A DNA stretch of 64,000 nucleotides, from the NCBI RefSeq assembly GCF_001640805.2, contig NC_066852.1, positions 964,861 through 1,028,860 on the forward strand, given 5' to 3'. Shown piece after piece: positions 34,511-46,840 of this stretch (position 1 is its first letter; the number at the start of each line of letters is the position of its first letter). Source of the DNA: Lates calcarifer. Its lineage: Eukaryota; Chordata; Actinopteri; Centropomidae. Both the position numbers and the translations under genes were made by a program. The notes under the pieces were generated by a model, which made no database searches, was not told where the DNA came from, and was given only the letters and a program-made list of their open reading frames with translations.

Positions 34511-34822
34511 AGCCCAGCACACACTAAAAGATTTTTAAAATCTTACCCGATTAAGAAAATGTGAGAGACCACACACATGACGACTAATAATCTCAGATTT
34601 CACAGTTTTGTTCTTATAGTGCATGGTGAAGACCAACACGGCACACTACACACAAACAGATTCTGTCCACTGACATCCAGTCTGGACTCCCAAAACTCAA
34701 AATCTTGCACAGTCCAGCGAGACTTAGACTAAATAAACATGGAGGACGACGATGTCTCTTGTTTGTTGTGCTGCTGATTGGCTAACACCCCACGTGACAA
34801 TCCATAGAGTGTGTGCTGGGCT
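34511..34822. mobile_element. non-autonomous DNA transposon (MITE) with 15-bp perfect TIRs
   Basis: AGCCCAGCACACACT at 34511-34525 is the exact reverse complement of AGTGTGTGCTGGGCT at 34808-34822, bounding a 312-base element. The interior has no transposase frame but includes GGAGGACGACGATG and a GATTGGCTAACACC-CACGTGAC segment. I associate that phrasing with a common teleost non-autonomous repeat. No clear target-site duplication flanks the ends (5' AACTTA, 3' CTCCTT), so the superfamily is open. Confidence 0.72.
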
Positions 34823-35439
34823 CTCCTTGGTATACTCCCTGTATGATATTCAGCCATAAATGTTGAGCATGTTTAATATTTATCGGGGCGGCCCTGATCG
34901 GAAGTGGCCAACTTGACTTGGGTAATAAGCTGCTGGAGAGAAAAAAGGGCAGCCTGCCATCACCAAATGGCATATGAAGAACACACCAATTTCCTGAAGT
35001 CATTTCACATGTTATCACCATGCATTTTTTGCTTTTGCCCTATCAGTTCCTAACCCCCTGTCTGATTAAGTTGCATCACACCATCTGTTGATATCAGGAG
35101 TTAATAAAAAAGAACAGAAGTGGACGCGACACTAAAATGGTTGAGCAAGCACAGAGACATCGGATTCATCCCTCAGATATAACTGCATTATTCATAAACA
35201 CCTTCCTGCATCCGTGTCAACATTTCCAGCTGTGTGAGCAGCGTCCACATCCAGTAACACAGCACCGCGAGATCCCTTCACCTCCTCTCTCTCCTCTCAA
35301 ATTCAATTACTTTCCCTAGAAAGCAGGATCAGTTGTTTTTCTTCTTTCAAAGGGGGTTGATGATTGTGATGAAGTTCTCACCAGCCTCACCTTCATCATC
35401 ATCAGCTTCATTGCTGTTTTTGATTAGCTGCTTAATGGG
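34823..35439. other. non-coding stretch, no gene seen
   Basis: Unique DNA. The frame at 35137-35319 and its antisense neighbours show no domain. TCATCATCATC near 35393 is a short chance run. Confidence 0.6.
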
Positions 35440-35590
35440 TTCACACGTCATTATGTTCAATCATTGTGGGAGTCCCCGTCGCTCTGGTTGAATTATGCAG
35501 CCGCCCCATCGGCTGAGGAGGACGAAACACTGCCTACGCTGACATGACGAGCCGGAGAGCTCTGTGGAGACCGTCAGACTGCACACACAT
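35440..35590. promoter_or_regulatory. candidate conserved non-coding element
   Basis: A compact CpG-rich island in AT-rich DNA, with GAATTATGCAGCCGCC (35491-35506) and GACATGACGAGCCGG. No frame with recognisable product. A typical texture for an enhancer, but unproven. Confidence 0.36.
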
Positions 35591-35990
35591 GCAGTACGTT
35601 TACTATTACTATTCTGCCTGGCTGCAAAGCCACAATCTATTGCAAATGTTAGAAAAGTTGTGATGTATTCGTCTAAGTCTAGATGTTAAATAAAACCAGC
35701 AGGACAATAACAACCCCCCCCCCACATAAGGTATCCATTACATTTTGCTCCTGGACTGTTATTCATTGAAATACAGCACTTTTCAAACACTGAGGAATAA
35801 GATTCACCCTCAGAGGAAGGATGGCACTAAGCTCAGCATAGTGATGAAAAAACTAGACAAAACTGAAGAAAACTTTCACTCTTTTAAATGTACCAGCTCC
35901 TTTTCCCCTTTTTCTGTTTATACTACAGTGTCATATCATTGTACTCAGACACAAAGCCCAAGGTTGACAATAGGTTGGCATTTTTGTTAC

Positions 35991-36066
35991 TGAATATCTC
36001 CACAATTGTCAGCTGGATGGCAATGAAACCTGGTATGGATATTTCATGGTGTCCAGAGGATGAATG
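35991..36066 (+). mobile_element. remnant of a common percomorph dispersed repeat
   Basis: The order is TGAATATCTCCACAATTG, GGATGGCAATGAAACCTGGT, then TCCAGAGGATGAATGG. It parallels a repeat I remember from many percomorph genomes ('aatatctcaacaactattggatgg', 'gccatgaaatttggt', 'ccccagaggatgaat'). Only about 75 bases are clear. A possible distal piece of the same family lies near 38440-38495. Confidence 0.5.
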
Positions 36067-37060
36067 GTTGACATGAAATGTCTTGTCCACTGATGGATGG
36101 GTCTTTGAGTTACAAACTGCAGTTCCTCATTCCTACTGGTGCTTCTCTCAGCGGAGCTTCTTAATGGCATGTGAGTGTCCCTCTCTAAACGGCCTAAATG
36201 GACATGCATGTTCCCTCAGGAGTGGTGGTTCTCATCCTAGCAACTAAAAGAGTCATAGTTAGCTGCGCCATCAACCTGAATGTGAGCCATACAACTTCTG
36301 ACCAATAAAAAGTAAGAGAGAGCCTAAAAGGAAGGGCACATGATACTACTTAATGATTTCAATGATTCCCTTTAAACATGCAGTTGTTAAATGCCACATA
36401 CTGTGTTTGTCTTGGTTTAAAAAATATAAATATATATGGCCGTAAAAATGCATCTAATTAAATAAAATATAACTTAGTTATTTCTAATCAATGTGACATC
36501 CCAGCCGACTGCAGCAACCATCTTTAATTTATTTAAAGGAAAAGTCACACTTACATGAGCAAAAGTCGAGTAAATGGTATTTTCTGTTCAGTAATTCTCC
36601 ATGCACCATCGCACCATGCTGCAGGAACAAAAACCTACAGCCAAATAACCTTCAAATAACCCTACATGTCGATTACAAGTTTTTTGGCAGATGCCAAATT
36701 CATTCAGAATTTTCTGGACACACCATCAGTCTCCAAACAGACATAAACCTCTGAGTTTTTGGGTTATATGTGGATTACTTTCAGTATGCTGTCGTTCCCA
36801 ACAAACCACAAACCAACACATGATGAAGAGTGGAAAATGTGCATCATTCCACGTACATTTCTGTGCACAGGCAGAAGCTTGTGCAGTCGGCTGCAGCTGA
36901 ACGTGTACAGTAGGATCACAGCAGTGACAGTGAGCACGGTGCTCAGGAGGATGGAAATGCATGAAATTATCCTGAGCCATGTGGAGAACTCACTCAACTG
37001 TGAATAATCAAAAGGAATCAAAATGTAAATTTAAGTCCAGTCCACGTATTATGTATATCT

Positions 37061-37061
<1 letters not shown>

Positions 37062-37091
<30 letters not shown>
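37062..37091. repeat. (CA)n microsatellite
   Basis: About fifteen CA units, with a CT step at the end. Confidence 0.96.
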
Positions 37092-37094
<3 letters not shown>

Positions 37095-37439
37095 CACTTG
37101 TTTTTACTGTGGTGACTTTCCTGACAGGATACATTTTCCCTAAAACTGCAGAACAGTACTGACAGTTTACACTCTGCAGTAAAACATGCAGTTAAATACA
37201 ATTTACTTTTCAGATCCTCAGATTCTACCACACTACAGGTCTGATCAGTGTCACAGAATAAAATGGGAATAGGTGATGATGTGTAATGCGAATGGACCAA
37301 CTCGCTCTTGAGACAGCGATCTCTCAGGCAGAGGACTGTGGATAGGTTGTTCTCCCACCTCTCTCTGCCAAAGGAGTGTCTTCATCTGACGGAGAGTAGT
37401 AGCCTTGTATCAAGGCTTCCGGCAGCACCATCCTTCAGA

Positions 37440-37565
37440 TCTCAATTTTCAAGATTTGTGAGCCAGAAAGTGAAAGGGGGAGAGAGGGAGAAAAGATAAT
37501 CACAATGAGAGAGGCAGTGAGACAGAGAGGAAGAAACAGAAGATGATGGGAAAGGAATGAGAGGG
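37440..37565 (+). repeat. purine-rich tract
   Basis: A/G-rich with GAGAGAGG and GGAAGAAAC steps; no gene. Confidence 0.65.
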
Positions 37566-38234
37566 ACATGCAAGAGAGTACTGTAATTATATCAGGAAGC
37601 TGCTGTAATAGAGTACACTTGCTGATGATTTGGAAAAATTGAGAGATGGGGAGTTGGCGGGGTATCAGAGAGAGAAGAGAGAAGATAAAGATTTAGTGAT
37701 TTCAGCTCTCAGGAAATGTATTATTATACTAGAAGGCATTGCCTGTTCAGTATGATATTGGTGACAATTTCTGATTTAAGAATGCAGATGCACAAAGTGA
37801 GAATAAATTATGTTTCTAACAGATTAAATGCCATAAAATTCAAATATGTAAATTCATGAACATAAAAAAACATAAAAAAAATACACATACTAAGAGTAGT
37901 ATAGACCCATGTGTTAGTTCAGTTGGCCCATGCTGCAGTGCTTTGCTCTGATGTGACATTGGAGCAGAAGTATTTTCACCTTCTTTTGGAAACTTTCCCC
38001 AAATATTCAGAAAATATCATTCAGAATTTTATAGCTGTTGTGTATGTAATGCTTTAACAGTGTGGCATGTTGAGGACTGGGACCCTGAGTGATCGTGTCC
38101 GCTGAACTGAAATGTTTGCTGCCTAAATGCACCATTAGCTTTGGTCTTTGTGAGTCTTCACTGTCTTGTTTGGGGACAAGAAGGAAGTTCAGTCTGGTTT
38201 TGGGACGATCCTGAAATGAAAACTAAACATATTT

Positions 38235-38760
38235 CTCTCAGTGGTGCTGAAAAACTGAAACTCTCCGTCTCTCTGTTTGTCTCTCTCCGTGGTGCTGAAA
38301 CACTCAACTACAGCGTCTCTGTGCCAACCAGCCGGTGTGGCACTCTCCATGGTTCTGAAACATTCATACACCATTCACACGCCTTTCTTAGTCTATGTTG
38401 TTGTGAAATGTCATCAGTCACAGCCCCAGTATTGTTCCAGTCTAATGTCAGCATTTAGCCAAGTGCAGTTCAGAACTGTTATGGCTCCATTCTTTTTTAG
38501 AAAAATAAAAAATGCATATACAGAGAAGATAACAAGTGCTGACCACATCGTGATTTTATTTATGTTTTGTTATGTTGAGGAGGAATGCACATACTTGTTC
38601 TCAGGAGTCTGGACTTCAACTTGACACATTCCCAAGGACGTACTTGGCACACTCTGTACTAGGACAGGCCTTCAGTCTCAGTTGTACATCCTCTGATGCT
38701 GAGTCCCTCTGTGTCTCTCTCCATGGTTCTGACACGGTCAAACCAAATCTCTCTGCCTAG
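38235..38760 (+). repeat. decayed minisatellite with CTCTCC-TGGTKCTGAAA motif
   Basis: A motif of form CTCTCCRTGGTKCTGAAAC recurs at about 38236, 38284, 38344 and 38715. The GGTKCTGAMA cores start at 38242, 38291, 38351 and 38722. The first three are spaced 49 and 60 bases apart; the last lies 371 bases on. CTCTCTGT-type steps separate the units. This is an old, diverged tandem repeat split by insertion or decay. Confidence 0.6.
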
Positions 38761-39599
38761 TTCTGTCTATATTAGCGACCTACTGACTGAACGGTTGGGT
38801 GACTTACTGACTGTCAGGCTATTTACTAACCTTGTAAGTGACTGGATGCCTTACAGGAGGTGTGATTGGTTGGCTGGCTGGTTTACAGATGAAGTGGATG
38901 GATTTTGGTATTTTTAGAAAAAACTAAAGCTCTGGCTGTAAATGTATGTCTTTTACCCCCGTTATCGTATTTCCCTTGATTTTTATTTTATTGGTTCTCT
39001 AAACCATTTAGCAGTGATTGATTTTTATGGTTTTATGGTTTGCTTTGCGCCTCAGTGATGTATAACTGTGCATTCATGGTCTATTCTATCCAGATATTTT
39101 TTTCACATAAATCTATAGAAGATCTGCCGGCTAAACACACACTAATTGCTTTCAATTTCTATTCTATGAGAGAATGTTAAACTGAGTCAGAAAGAGAGAC
39201 AGGGGTGGAAGAGCAGCATAATAACACTGCGACGTCTCTCATTTTCACATCAAACAGTACACTACACTGCACATAACCACATATACATTCAGCTATGGGC
39301 CCCGAGGCTCCACTGCCTTCTGTACATGCGTGCATATGCTCATAATATACATCGCTGTGACATGAATTTAGTCTTGATGCTTCACACATGCAGGCATGTG
39401 CTCGCCCACTCGGCATCCTTCAAACGTCATTAACGTCTCTCTCTTGGAATTCAAATCATTTTGGTAATGTCCCACATGTCCTCATGTCCCGCTCAGATTT
39501 TTCTTTTTCTCTCCATCTCTTAGGTTCTCTTGGTTTTTGTGGGGGGACGACTTTGAAAGTCTTGCTTTTCTTTCATTTTCTCTCTGCTATGGCCTGCAA

Positions 39600-40100
39600 G
39601 CGAGGCTCGAATAACTCGTGTGTGTGTATGTGTGTGTCCTGTTTTATTTGTGCATTTGCGATATCTGCCCATGTAGACGTGTACACAATGCTTGGGTTCT
39701 TTGTGTGTGTGTTTGTGCATGCTTGTGTGACTGTATGTTGGAGTGTGTCACAGCTGGAGGCGGTGGTGGGAGGTTAGAGGTTAGATACAACCAGCTTTTC
39801 AAACCCCAGGGATCAACTTTGACAACGACAACCCTGTCTGTCCAACTCAAGCCTGCAGCCCAGACAGTGCCAAGCTCAGAGATCACTGGGTTTTGCTACA
39901 GACACACAAACACACACATCAACACTCATACACACCTCCTGGAGCTACAGCTGTGCACTACATCCCAGAGTAACACCTCAGTGTGTGCTGCTGCTGTAAG
40001 ACACTCCAACCACCTTCTACCTGAGAGCAGAGGGCCTTTGGCTGACAACACACCCTCAGCTGTTCCCTCCCTCTCTCTGTTGTTGTGGTGTGGTTGATGG
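39600..40100. other. TG-rich low-complexity DNA
   Basis: TG- and CA-biased sequence around 39615-39760 and 39898-39935, with long low-complexity frames (159 codons at 39618-40097, plus). The peptide is Cys/Val-rich in the TG part, as expected from TGTG reading, and has no domain. Confidence 0.6.
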
Positions 40101-40115
40101 GTTTAATTCTCTGTT

Positions 40116-40134
40116 GAGGATGTAACATCCTCAC
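40116..40134. other. perfect 19-base palindrome
   Basis: TGAGGATGT-A-ACATCCTCA has perfect 9-base arms around a single central base. It lies about 60 bases before a TTTATTAAAG segment. It could be the tip of an old repeat or a dimeric protein site. Confidence 0.7.
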
Positions 40135-42962
40135 ACTGGATTTATATGTATGTTCCCTGTCGGGCTGGCTGACAATTCAGTCTCTTCATTTATTAAAGTT
40201 TCATCAGCTTCCACCCAAACCTGTGACTACAGACTCATTACATGTTATCAATGTTGAAAATTGTGTTGAACGTTAGCTCTGCAGCAACATGGTGAGTTTA
40301 TAAGTTTGAAACATGCTACTACACTCAACAGTAGTAGTCATGCATAGATGCAGAAGACAACACACACATCATGCTATGACATGCTCCATCACGATGTGGT
40401 GTGGCTGAGTGAGCAGAGCCACCAGCGGCTCTCTCACAGGATTCCTCTGCTGTTTCACAGCTGCAGTCCAGTGACAGCTGTTCAAAGTTTGGTTTGAATT
40501 TTTTTGTCAGGTAATTTCTGCTCTAGTTGGTACACAGTGCAGAGTGAGGGGTAAGTATCTGACAGATTTTAGGAATGAAAGTTAGGAGCCGCCGCAGCTC
40601 TCATACATGATGACTTAAGTCATATGTGCAGGACCTCTGTATGGGCATATTAGGTGTAAAGTAAATCAAAATTGAGCATTTGCTGTGAAAGAGCTTCTGT
40701 GGAATTCAGCAGTTTGCAAATGCGTTTTTGATCATTTCCAATGATGGATTGGTTTTTGGGACTACCCTTTAGGGAATGACTGCAGCACTGGTTGTTCAAA
40801 TGTTCAAATGAATAAGTAAAAACTATGTCTCCTGACAGCGACCCGTTGTGGCTCTCTGCAAGTCGTGACTGTCTCTCCAAAGCAAAGGCAGAAGTAGCCT
40901 GATGGTGATAAAGTGCTGTGAAACAACTGCCTTTGTTTGAAAACTGAGACGACAGGAAGTAAGGAGACAGGAAATGGGGAATGATATGCGATAAAGACTG
41001 TCAATGTCATCCTTTTAATAAAAGCTTCTGATCAGAGAACATGGGTTGTTTTACACAGCAGTAACAAAACAACATTTGTTATTTAGACTGAGGGACTTAG
41101 TTTGTTAAGATGCACTGACAACATCCTGATAATGAAAACTGAAATTCAGAGGACTTCAAAAAGGAGATTCAAATCCCTCCACTCTCTGTCTCTCTCTCTC
41201 TGGGAGCTGACACTTTACTCCACCCCTCTGGGAGCAGCTGGAGGGCATTTCTAACAACCTAACCAGCTGAGGATTGAGAGCAGAGGACTGTTACACGCTG
41301 GCACCAGCAGCAGAGCTTCTGACCTTCGGCTTGAGCGGCTCACAGGCTCACCAGGGCCTCGCTACAGCAGAGAAGTCCCTGAGGAACCGGTGAATAAAGA
41401 TAATATGGCAGTGGAGCCAGTTAAAAATAGCATCAGCAACACATATATACTCAGTGCAGATACAGTCGTTAATAAAGTGCCAGGTTTTACCACATCAGTC
41501 AGTTATACTTCTTTTTCTTTCCTTCTAGTTGTAGTTCTCTAGAAAAGTCTGGGTTCCCCACCAAGTCAACTGTTTCCATTTTTAAGTTATTTTATAACAA
41601 AAATCATTTTAAAATACGGACGGAGGATCACAGTTTTTTTGGATGCCTTTACCCACAGAAACCTCTGCCCCTTGAATATGAAAATGTTTTACTTACTGGT
41701 TCACTTCAGCAAAGTCTTTTTTGTGTGAGTGGATGAATGAATTTCTGATTTTCGTGGCAGCAGTGTATACACAGCTTACTCAGGCAAAAACGCAGTAGCC
41801 ACCCTGACTCCCTTCTGGACAAAATGGAGCTCTTTCAGACAAGAACAGTTTCTAAGATGATGAAGCCACAGCAGAGTCAGTGATTTGTATCACCTGATTA
41901 AGGATGCACCATGCCAGTGCAGCAGGTAGTGTGTTTTTTTTCACTAGATGTCAGGGTGGTGGATTGACATGCAGTGCGTCTTACTGCCAAAGACTGGAGC
42001 TCACATCCTGTCTCAGACCTACTGTACAATTCACGTTGGCTGTACAAGTGGTCTGGCTGCATAAATGTAAACACGCCTCAGCCCTGCTGTAGCTGTCATA
42101 GCTCTGTATTGTAGGATTAAACTGTTATAATAATCCCTGGTTCCTGTGATTAACATTTCACACAGACCTGTCCTGCTAAACACTTTAACAGGAAACACAG
42201 ATCCTAGACCAGCTTTCAGTCAGCAGGCCACTTTTCAAGGGGTTTGAATGTGCTCTCACTCATCAGCTCAGCAGTCTAACAACATAACAGCAATAAGCAC
42301 AAATCCAGATATGGCATTATGTAATGCTAGAATGTGTCTGTGGGGGGGCGTGTATGCAGCACAGAAACCCTGGCATGAAGGTGCTGGAGGTTGAGTCAGA
42401 GCACGGGGCGAGGTGGAGGTGGAGATGATGAGTTTTCAGCATGCACTGGAAAATGAGATTCTGACTGAGAAAAGAAGATTATTCCACCACTGCTGTGTTA
42501 GGAGGGAGGAGGACCGTGTGGAGCAATGGGAGGAGAGGGACAGATGATCACCTGCAACCAGACCTCCTTCACTTTCCCTCTTTTTTAAACACTGCACTGC
42601 AACATCATCTTCTGTTGCTAGCCCTGATATATTACTGCAGAGAGGTTATGTTCTCTGTTTCAACATAAAGCTTCTCTGTATCCCGGTGACCAGACCCATT
42701 AACTTCTGAACAATTTCCAAACATTTCTCTTAGAAACTGAGCCCAATGACACCGGTCCTGATTTAAAGCAAGCAAAGGTCAAACACACAAAACATGCTGC
42801 TTGTATCTTCAACCTTTTAACCTTTTGCATTTTTCAGTAGAATGAGATGAAATGTATTTAAAGTTTCATATAGAAAAAAAACACAGAGCAAGGGCTTAAA
42901 TCACTCCTCTATAAAAAATACTAGCTCCTCCTAACAGGCTAACAGTCGCACACTGGGAGATT

Positions 42963-42975
42963 TGACCTTTGACCT
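42963..42975 (-). promoter_or_regulatory. perfect DR1 nuclear-receptor motif
   Basis: TGACCT-T-TGACCT reads AAGGTCAAAGGTCA on the minus strand, including one more flanking base. This is the optimal HNF4 / COUP-TF / RXR direct repeat. Occupancy unknown. Confidence 0.45.
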
Positions 42976-43464
42976 TGCACAGCTTGACTGTAATTTTCTC
43001 CTTTTTGCTTTCACTTGCTGTTGAAGATGTCTTTAAGAAAGTGATGACCTTTTGAACCTCTGTCAGTTATCAGTAAGAATTTATTTTTCTTTTACGACAC
43101 TCTGCTACAGACATCTGCTTCCCTCCCTGTCACTTTTTGCTCTTCCTTAGCTGCTCCTAAAATGAAAATGACATGTTTGCTCTTCCATGAGTGACCCCTG
43201 CTTATATCTACTCTAGAAAGATATCAAAATGACACTTTTGCGTCTGCCTTTACCCCTGCTGCAAGCTCCCATCACCTCAGCCCTAAATTACCACATTCGC
43301 ATGTGCCAGGAATAACACCTAAGCTCTGAAGTCTGAGAACAGAGTTCTGGGCCGAATCATCATCCAGGTGAATTAATGCCAGTATGATGGTGTATACCAG
43401 GTGCAGACCTGTTGTCATTGTGTTACATTCGGTCGTGCAGCTACTGTATACGGCAGGAACAAAA

Positions 43465-43876
43465 CTACACAGACTCACCAAGCACCTTAAGAGGAACACC
43501 TATTCATGCAATTATCCAATCATGTGGCAGCAGCATAAAGTCCTGCACACACAGGTCAGGAGCATCAGTTAATGTTGACTGCATGACAAACAGCAAACAA
43601 ACAGCGAGCAGCAGCTCTGTGGATGGAAACACCTTGTTGATGAGCGAGGGCAGAGGAGAGCGGTCAGACTGGTTGGAGCTGAGAGAAAGGTTACGGTAAT
43701 TCAGATAACCACCCTTTACAACAGAGGTGAGCAGAAGAGCAACTCAGGATGCACAACACGTCAAAGCCTGAGGCAGATGGGCTGCAGAGCAGCAGAGGAC
43801 CAGGCTGGGTTCCACTCCTGAGAGTCAGTAACAGGAATCAGCCTGACCAAAACTGAACGACTGGAAAAGAGTATTT
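43465..43876 (+). mobile_element. Tc1/mariner-like transposon, internally deleted and 3'-truncated
   Basis: The left end (AGACTCACCAAGCACC...GAGGAACACCTATTCATG) matches the terminal region of a very common vertebrate Tc1-like family: 'actcaccggccactttattaggaacacct', then 'attcatgcaatta', 'catgtggcagcag' and 'gtcaggagc...tcagttaatgtt'. The leader then jumps straight to mid-transposase sequence at about 43590, implying loss of the start codon and DNA-binding region. Transposase-like sequence runs to about 43870, where the element stops. No right terminal repeat is seen. Confidence 0.75.
43603..43821 (+). pseudogene. Tc1-like transposase fragment, broken
   Basis: The frame from 43603 reads as the middle of a Tc1-type transposase (CGWKHLVDERGQRR, then ITTLYNRGEQKS, then CTTRQSLRQMG), a DDE-family enzyme. 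The match breaks at about 43783-43790 by an apparent +1 shift, giving a TGA at 43819. Family sequence continues in another frame (QAGFHSS-type reading replaces RRVPLL). Both ends of the enzyme, including most of the catalytic domain, are absent, so it cannot be active. Confidence 0.7.
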
Positions 43877-43879
43877 AAC

Positions 43880-46800
43880 CACAGCTACATATAAAATCTA
43901 AGAATCCAGTGACATCTCATTTTTTAATCTTAGCCAAAAAATGATCAAATGAATTTTCCTTGGTATGATTGTGGTGGTGAACTCAAACAGGTGAAATTCA
44001 CAGGGATTGTTTTGGACATTGTTTGAAGCAGAGACGCCTCTGCATCCTGCTCTAAATAGATTTTTCTTAGAGGTTGTCAGTGGTCCAATTTAACAGACTG
44101 ATTGTTATGGGAAAACATGAAATAAACTGCTTTCTACATTTAATGAGCAAAGAAGAATTCACTGTGATTCACAATCACTTTCAGTGATTTTAATCCACCG
44201 CTGCTCATATAATACTGAACTGCTCAGGAAGGTTTCATTGTTTCCCAAAAATCCTCCACCTAACGATGCAAAGAGTGATCAAGCAGAAGACACAGAATCA
44301 TTTCAGCTTCAGGAGCCTTTCATCATTCACTTTACTAGATAAAGCAGAAAAAAGAAATGTTAGACACTGAAATGACAAAAAAATCATCAGAGAGGAATGA
44401 CAAGTCGAGAAAGACAAATGATGGTGATAGAGGTAGAAAGATAGAGGAAGAGAGAGGAAGGCACCGAGCGACAAAACCAGAGAGTGGAGGAGTGGAGACA
44501 AATGTGAGCAGATAAACAAAATGGAGAAAGGAATGAAAATAAGAATGAGAGCAAGGTTAAAGTACTGGAGACAAAAAAAAAAAAAAGAAAAGAGAGTAAG
44601 AGGAGGAGGGGAAGAAAAGTGCTAAGAAAACAGAGGAGACATGAAGAAGTTGGGAGGAGGCAGAGACTGAGGATGAGGGAGAGAAAACTGAATCATAGAT
44701 AGAAATTGTCAGAATGGATTGTTTTGTTGTTGTTTGTAATTCCATGTCACCTTGGTTGAGTCTAAACTTATAATCTGGAAAATGTTGGCTTTCATATATT
44801 AAAGGAACAAAGTAAGATTTGTACACCCCTGCAGAACAAAATGATGATGTCTGTGGGAGGGTTGATACATTTGATCGATAGCAGCAGCTCAGCTATTACT
44901 TTCCCAGATGCAGCCAGAGATTCCTGGCTTTCAGAAGTCACTGACGTGCCTGTATATCCTCTCAGAACAAAATGTCTGAGCTGCAGCTGCAAACAGAATT
45001 TAAAGCTTTTTCACCATGGCTGGAGCGACCCGGTGCAGAAATGAGCCGCAGGGGTTTCATTAACCCCACACCACCCGTGTCTAACCACTCTCTGTGCATC
45101 GTGTCAGCCAACACAAGGTGACGACTTTCATGTTGAATGAATGTTATCTGCTAACATAAACTGTCTGGGGAAGCTGTACTAGTACATCACATTTTTACAT
45201 TATCTACAATTAAAGAAATAATAAGACGCGTTGACAATATGAATATATTTAGCTAACATTTCACATTGAATATCAGGAGGCTGTCAACACCCACCCTCAC
45301 TCTGAACTGATCTTTTTTCAAATTCAGTGGCATTAGAAATATCTACAAGACTGGAAGGTGGTGACTTCCTAGAATTAGGAATGTGCACCATACTTCAAAC
45401 ACGGTTGTTTTCTCTCCCAGAGGCTTTACATGAGCTAAGTACTGGGGCCATTTATCACCCCTACATGTAACAGCAGCAGCACACACACAGGTGAGAAGTT
45501 AAGTTGTGAAAGTGGACATATATTCATAATACAGATGCAGATTATTCCTGACAAATCAGTTAATATTTGTGAAGAAAAAAAGCTTCACAAAGTTTTGCTG
45601 ATCTGCACAAATACTCCATCACACTCTGCAGTCAAAATGTGTAGGTATCAAAACCAAAAGGATTCATTCACTGGCCTTCACTGATTTTCCAACATCACAC
45701 AGATACAGCAGGTCTCCAGCATGTCTAGCTGCCAAAATGTACATATTTTGTGTGGAGGGTAAATGAAGTGAAGGAAAAAATGACGTCAGGTGACAGCAAG
45801 CAGCTTCACAGAGATAAGAAGCGTTCGACACCAAATTACTGAAGAAGCAGCAGCAACAGTAATCTGACCACTGCAGTGACAGACTCTGACAGGTAGACAG
45901 ACACTCATTTTCACAAACATGTCCACACAATCATCTGTTCAATAACTGTAATTATGTCATAGTCACAGAAAATAGGATTTGACTTTGTTTTCTTTTGCTA
46001 AGTGCTCAAGCATAAAAGCTTGGCTAAGCAAAGTAGCATGGCTGCTGTATGATTTTGTACTCAGAAATAGCTCCGTGCAAAGGGTATTATCCTGAACCTA
46101 AAAAGATAACAGGTCTCCTCAGTTAAGAGTCAACTATTAGGACCAGACAAGTTAAAGGCAAGTCATATGTACATCAATACAGATCCAGGTCCAGGTGATA
46201 CAGTGCAGTCAAAGCCGAGTCAGGAGTCAGAGACACTTCCAAGTTTTGTAAAAGAATGTTTTAAAGGTTTTTAAGCCAAGTGACAAGTCTGTGTTTTCTG
46301 GATCCTGTTACGTACCAGTAAGATGTTTTTTACTTAACTGAGACCACAGAGTGTCTTCCATAGAAAACCCTCCTGATGCCTTCTAAATATCATCTTATTC
46401 ATCTTTTTATCTCACCCAGATTTTCTGTGTGATTTTTCTTTAAGTTTCAAATAAAGTGAAGTCTTTTGAGAGTCATGTCTTTCAGCCTTCAAGTCTCCAG
46501 CTCTGACACCTGTGTGTGATGTGATGTGATAAGAGGCCAAACACTCATTCAGACAATCAGAGGAGCAGTTGTATAGTTGTATAGTCGGAGCCTTGGTGTT
46601 GGTTGTTTTGTTTTTTTGCCAAGGAGTGATCAGAGAACAAACAGCCGCCCCATAAAGCTTCACCTGACACATCTCACCTTCAGACTGTGCCAACACAACA
46701 ACAGAGCTCTTCCAGTAACCTCAAGGACACAGTGAAAATGGCTGCCAACTCCTATTGTCAGTTGATGTTTTTGTTTTGTTCTTGATTTCTATCGCCCCTC
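43880..46800. other. non-coding stretch with a long purine tract
   Basis: It contains a 350-base purine-rich tract (44340-44690) with a 14-base A-run. The rest is ordinary unique DNA. Frames at 45664-45930 and 46412-46696 have no domain. Confidence 0.6.
44340..44690 (+). repeat. purine-rich low-complexity tract
   Basis: Strong A/G bias on the plus strand with poly(A) at about 44572-44586 and GAGGAGG steps. Minus frames over it are Ser/Leu/Phe-rich artefacts. Confidence 0.8.
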
Positions 46801-46814
46801 CCAACCAACACCAC

Positions 46815-46840
46815 TACACACACACACACACACACACACA
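46815..46840. repeat. (CA)n microsatellite
   Basis: About thirteen CA units. Confidence 0.96.

Larger units (their letters stand above)
35591..39599. other. non-coding stretch with old repeats and a decayed minisatellite
   Basis: It holds a C-run (about 35713-35723), a percomorph repeat scrap (35991-36066), an AT-rich tract (36418-36475), a CA array (37062-37091), a purine tract (37440-37565) and a decayed minisatellite (38235-38760). Open frames at 36691-37021 overlap on both strands and have no domain. Confidence 0.55.
40101..43459. other. non-coding stretch with a 19-base palindrome and a DR1 motif
   Basis: It contains a palindrome at 40116-40134, a CT run at about 41187-41203, a G-run at about 42342-42348 and the DR1 motif at 42963-42975. 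No gene recognised. Confidence 0.55.

Noticed and set aside
39618..40097. 159-codon plus-strand frame with Cys/Val-rich start
   Set aside because: TGTG repeats read as Cys-Val. There is no conserved cysteine spacing and no signal-peptide logic.
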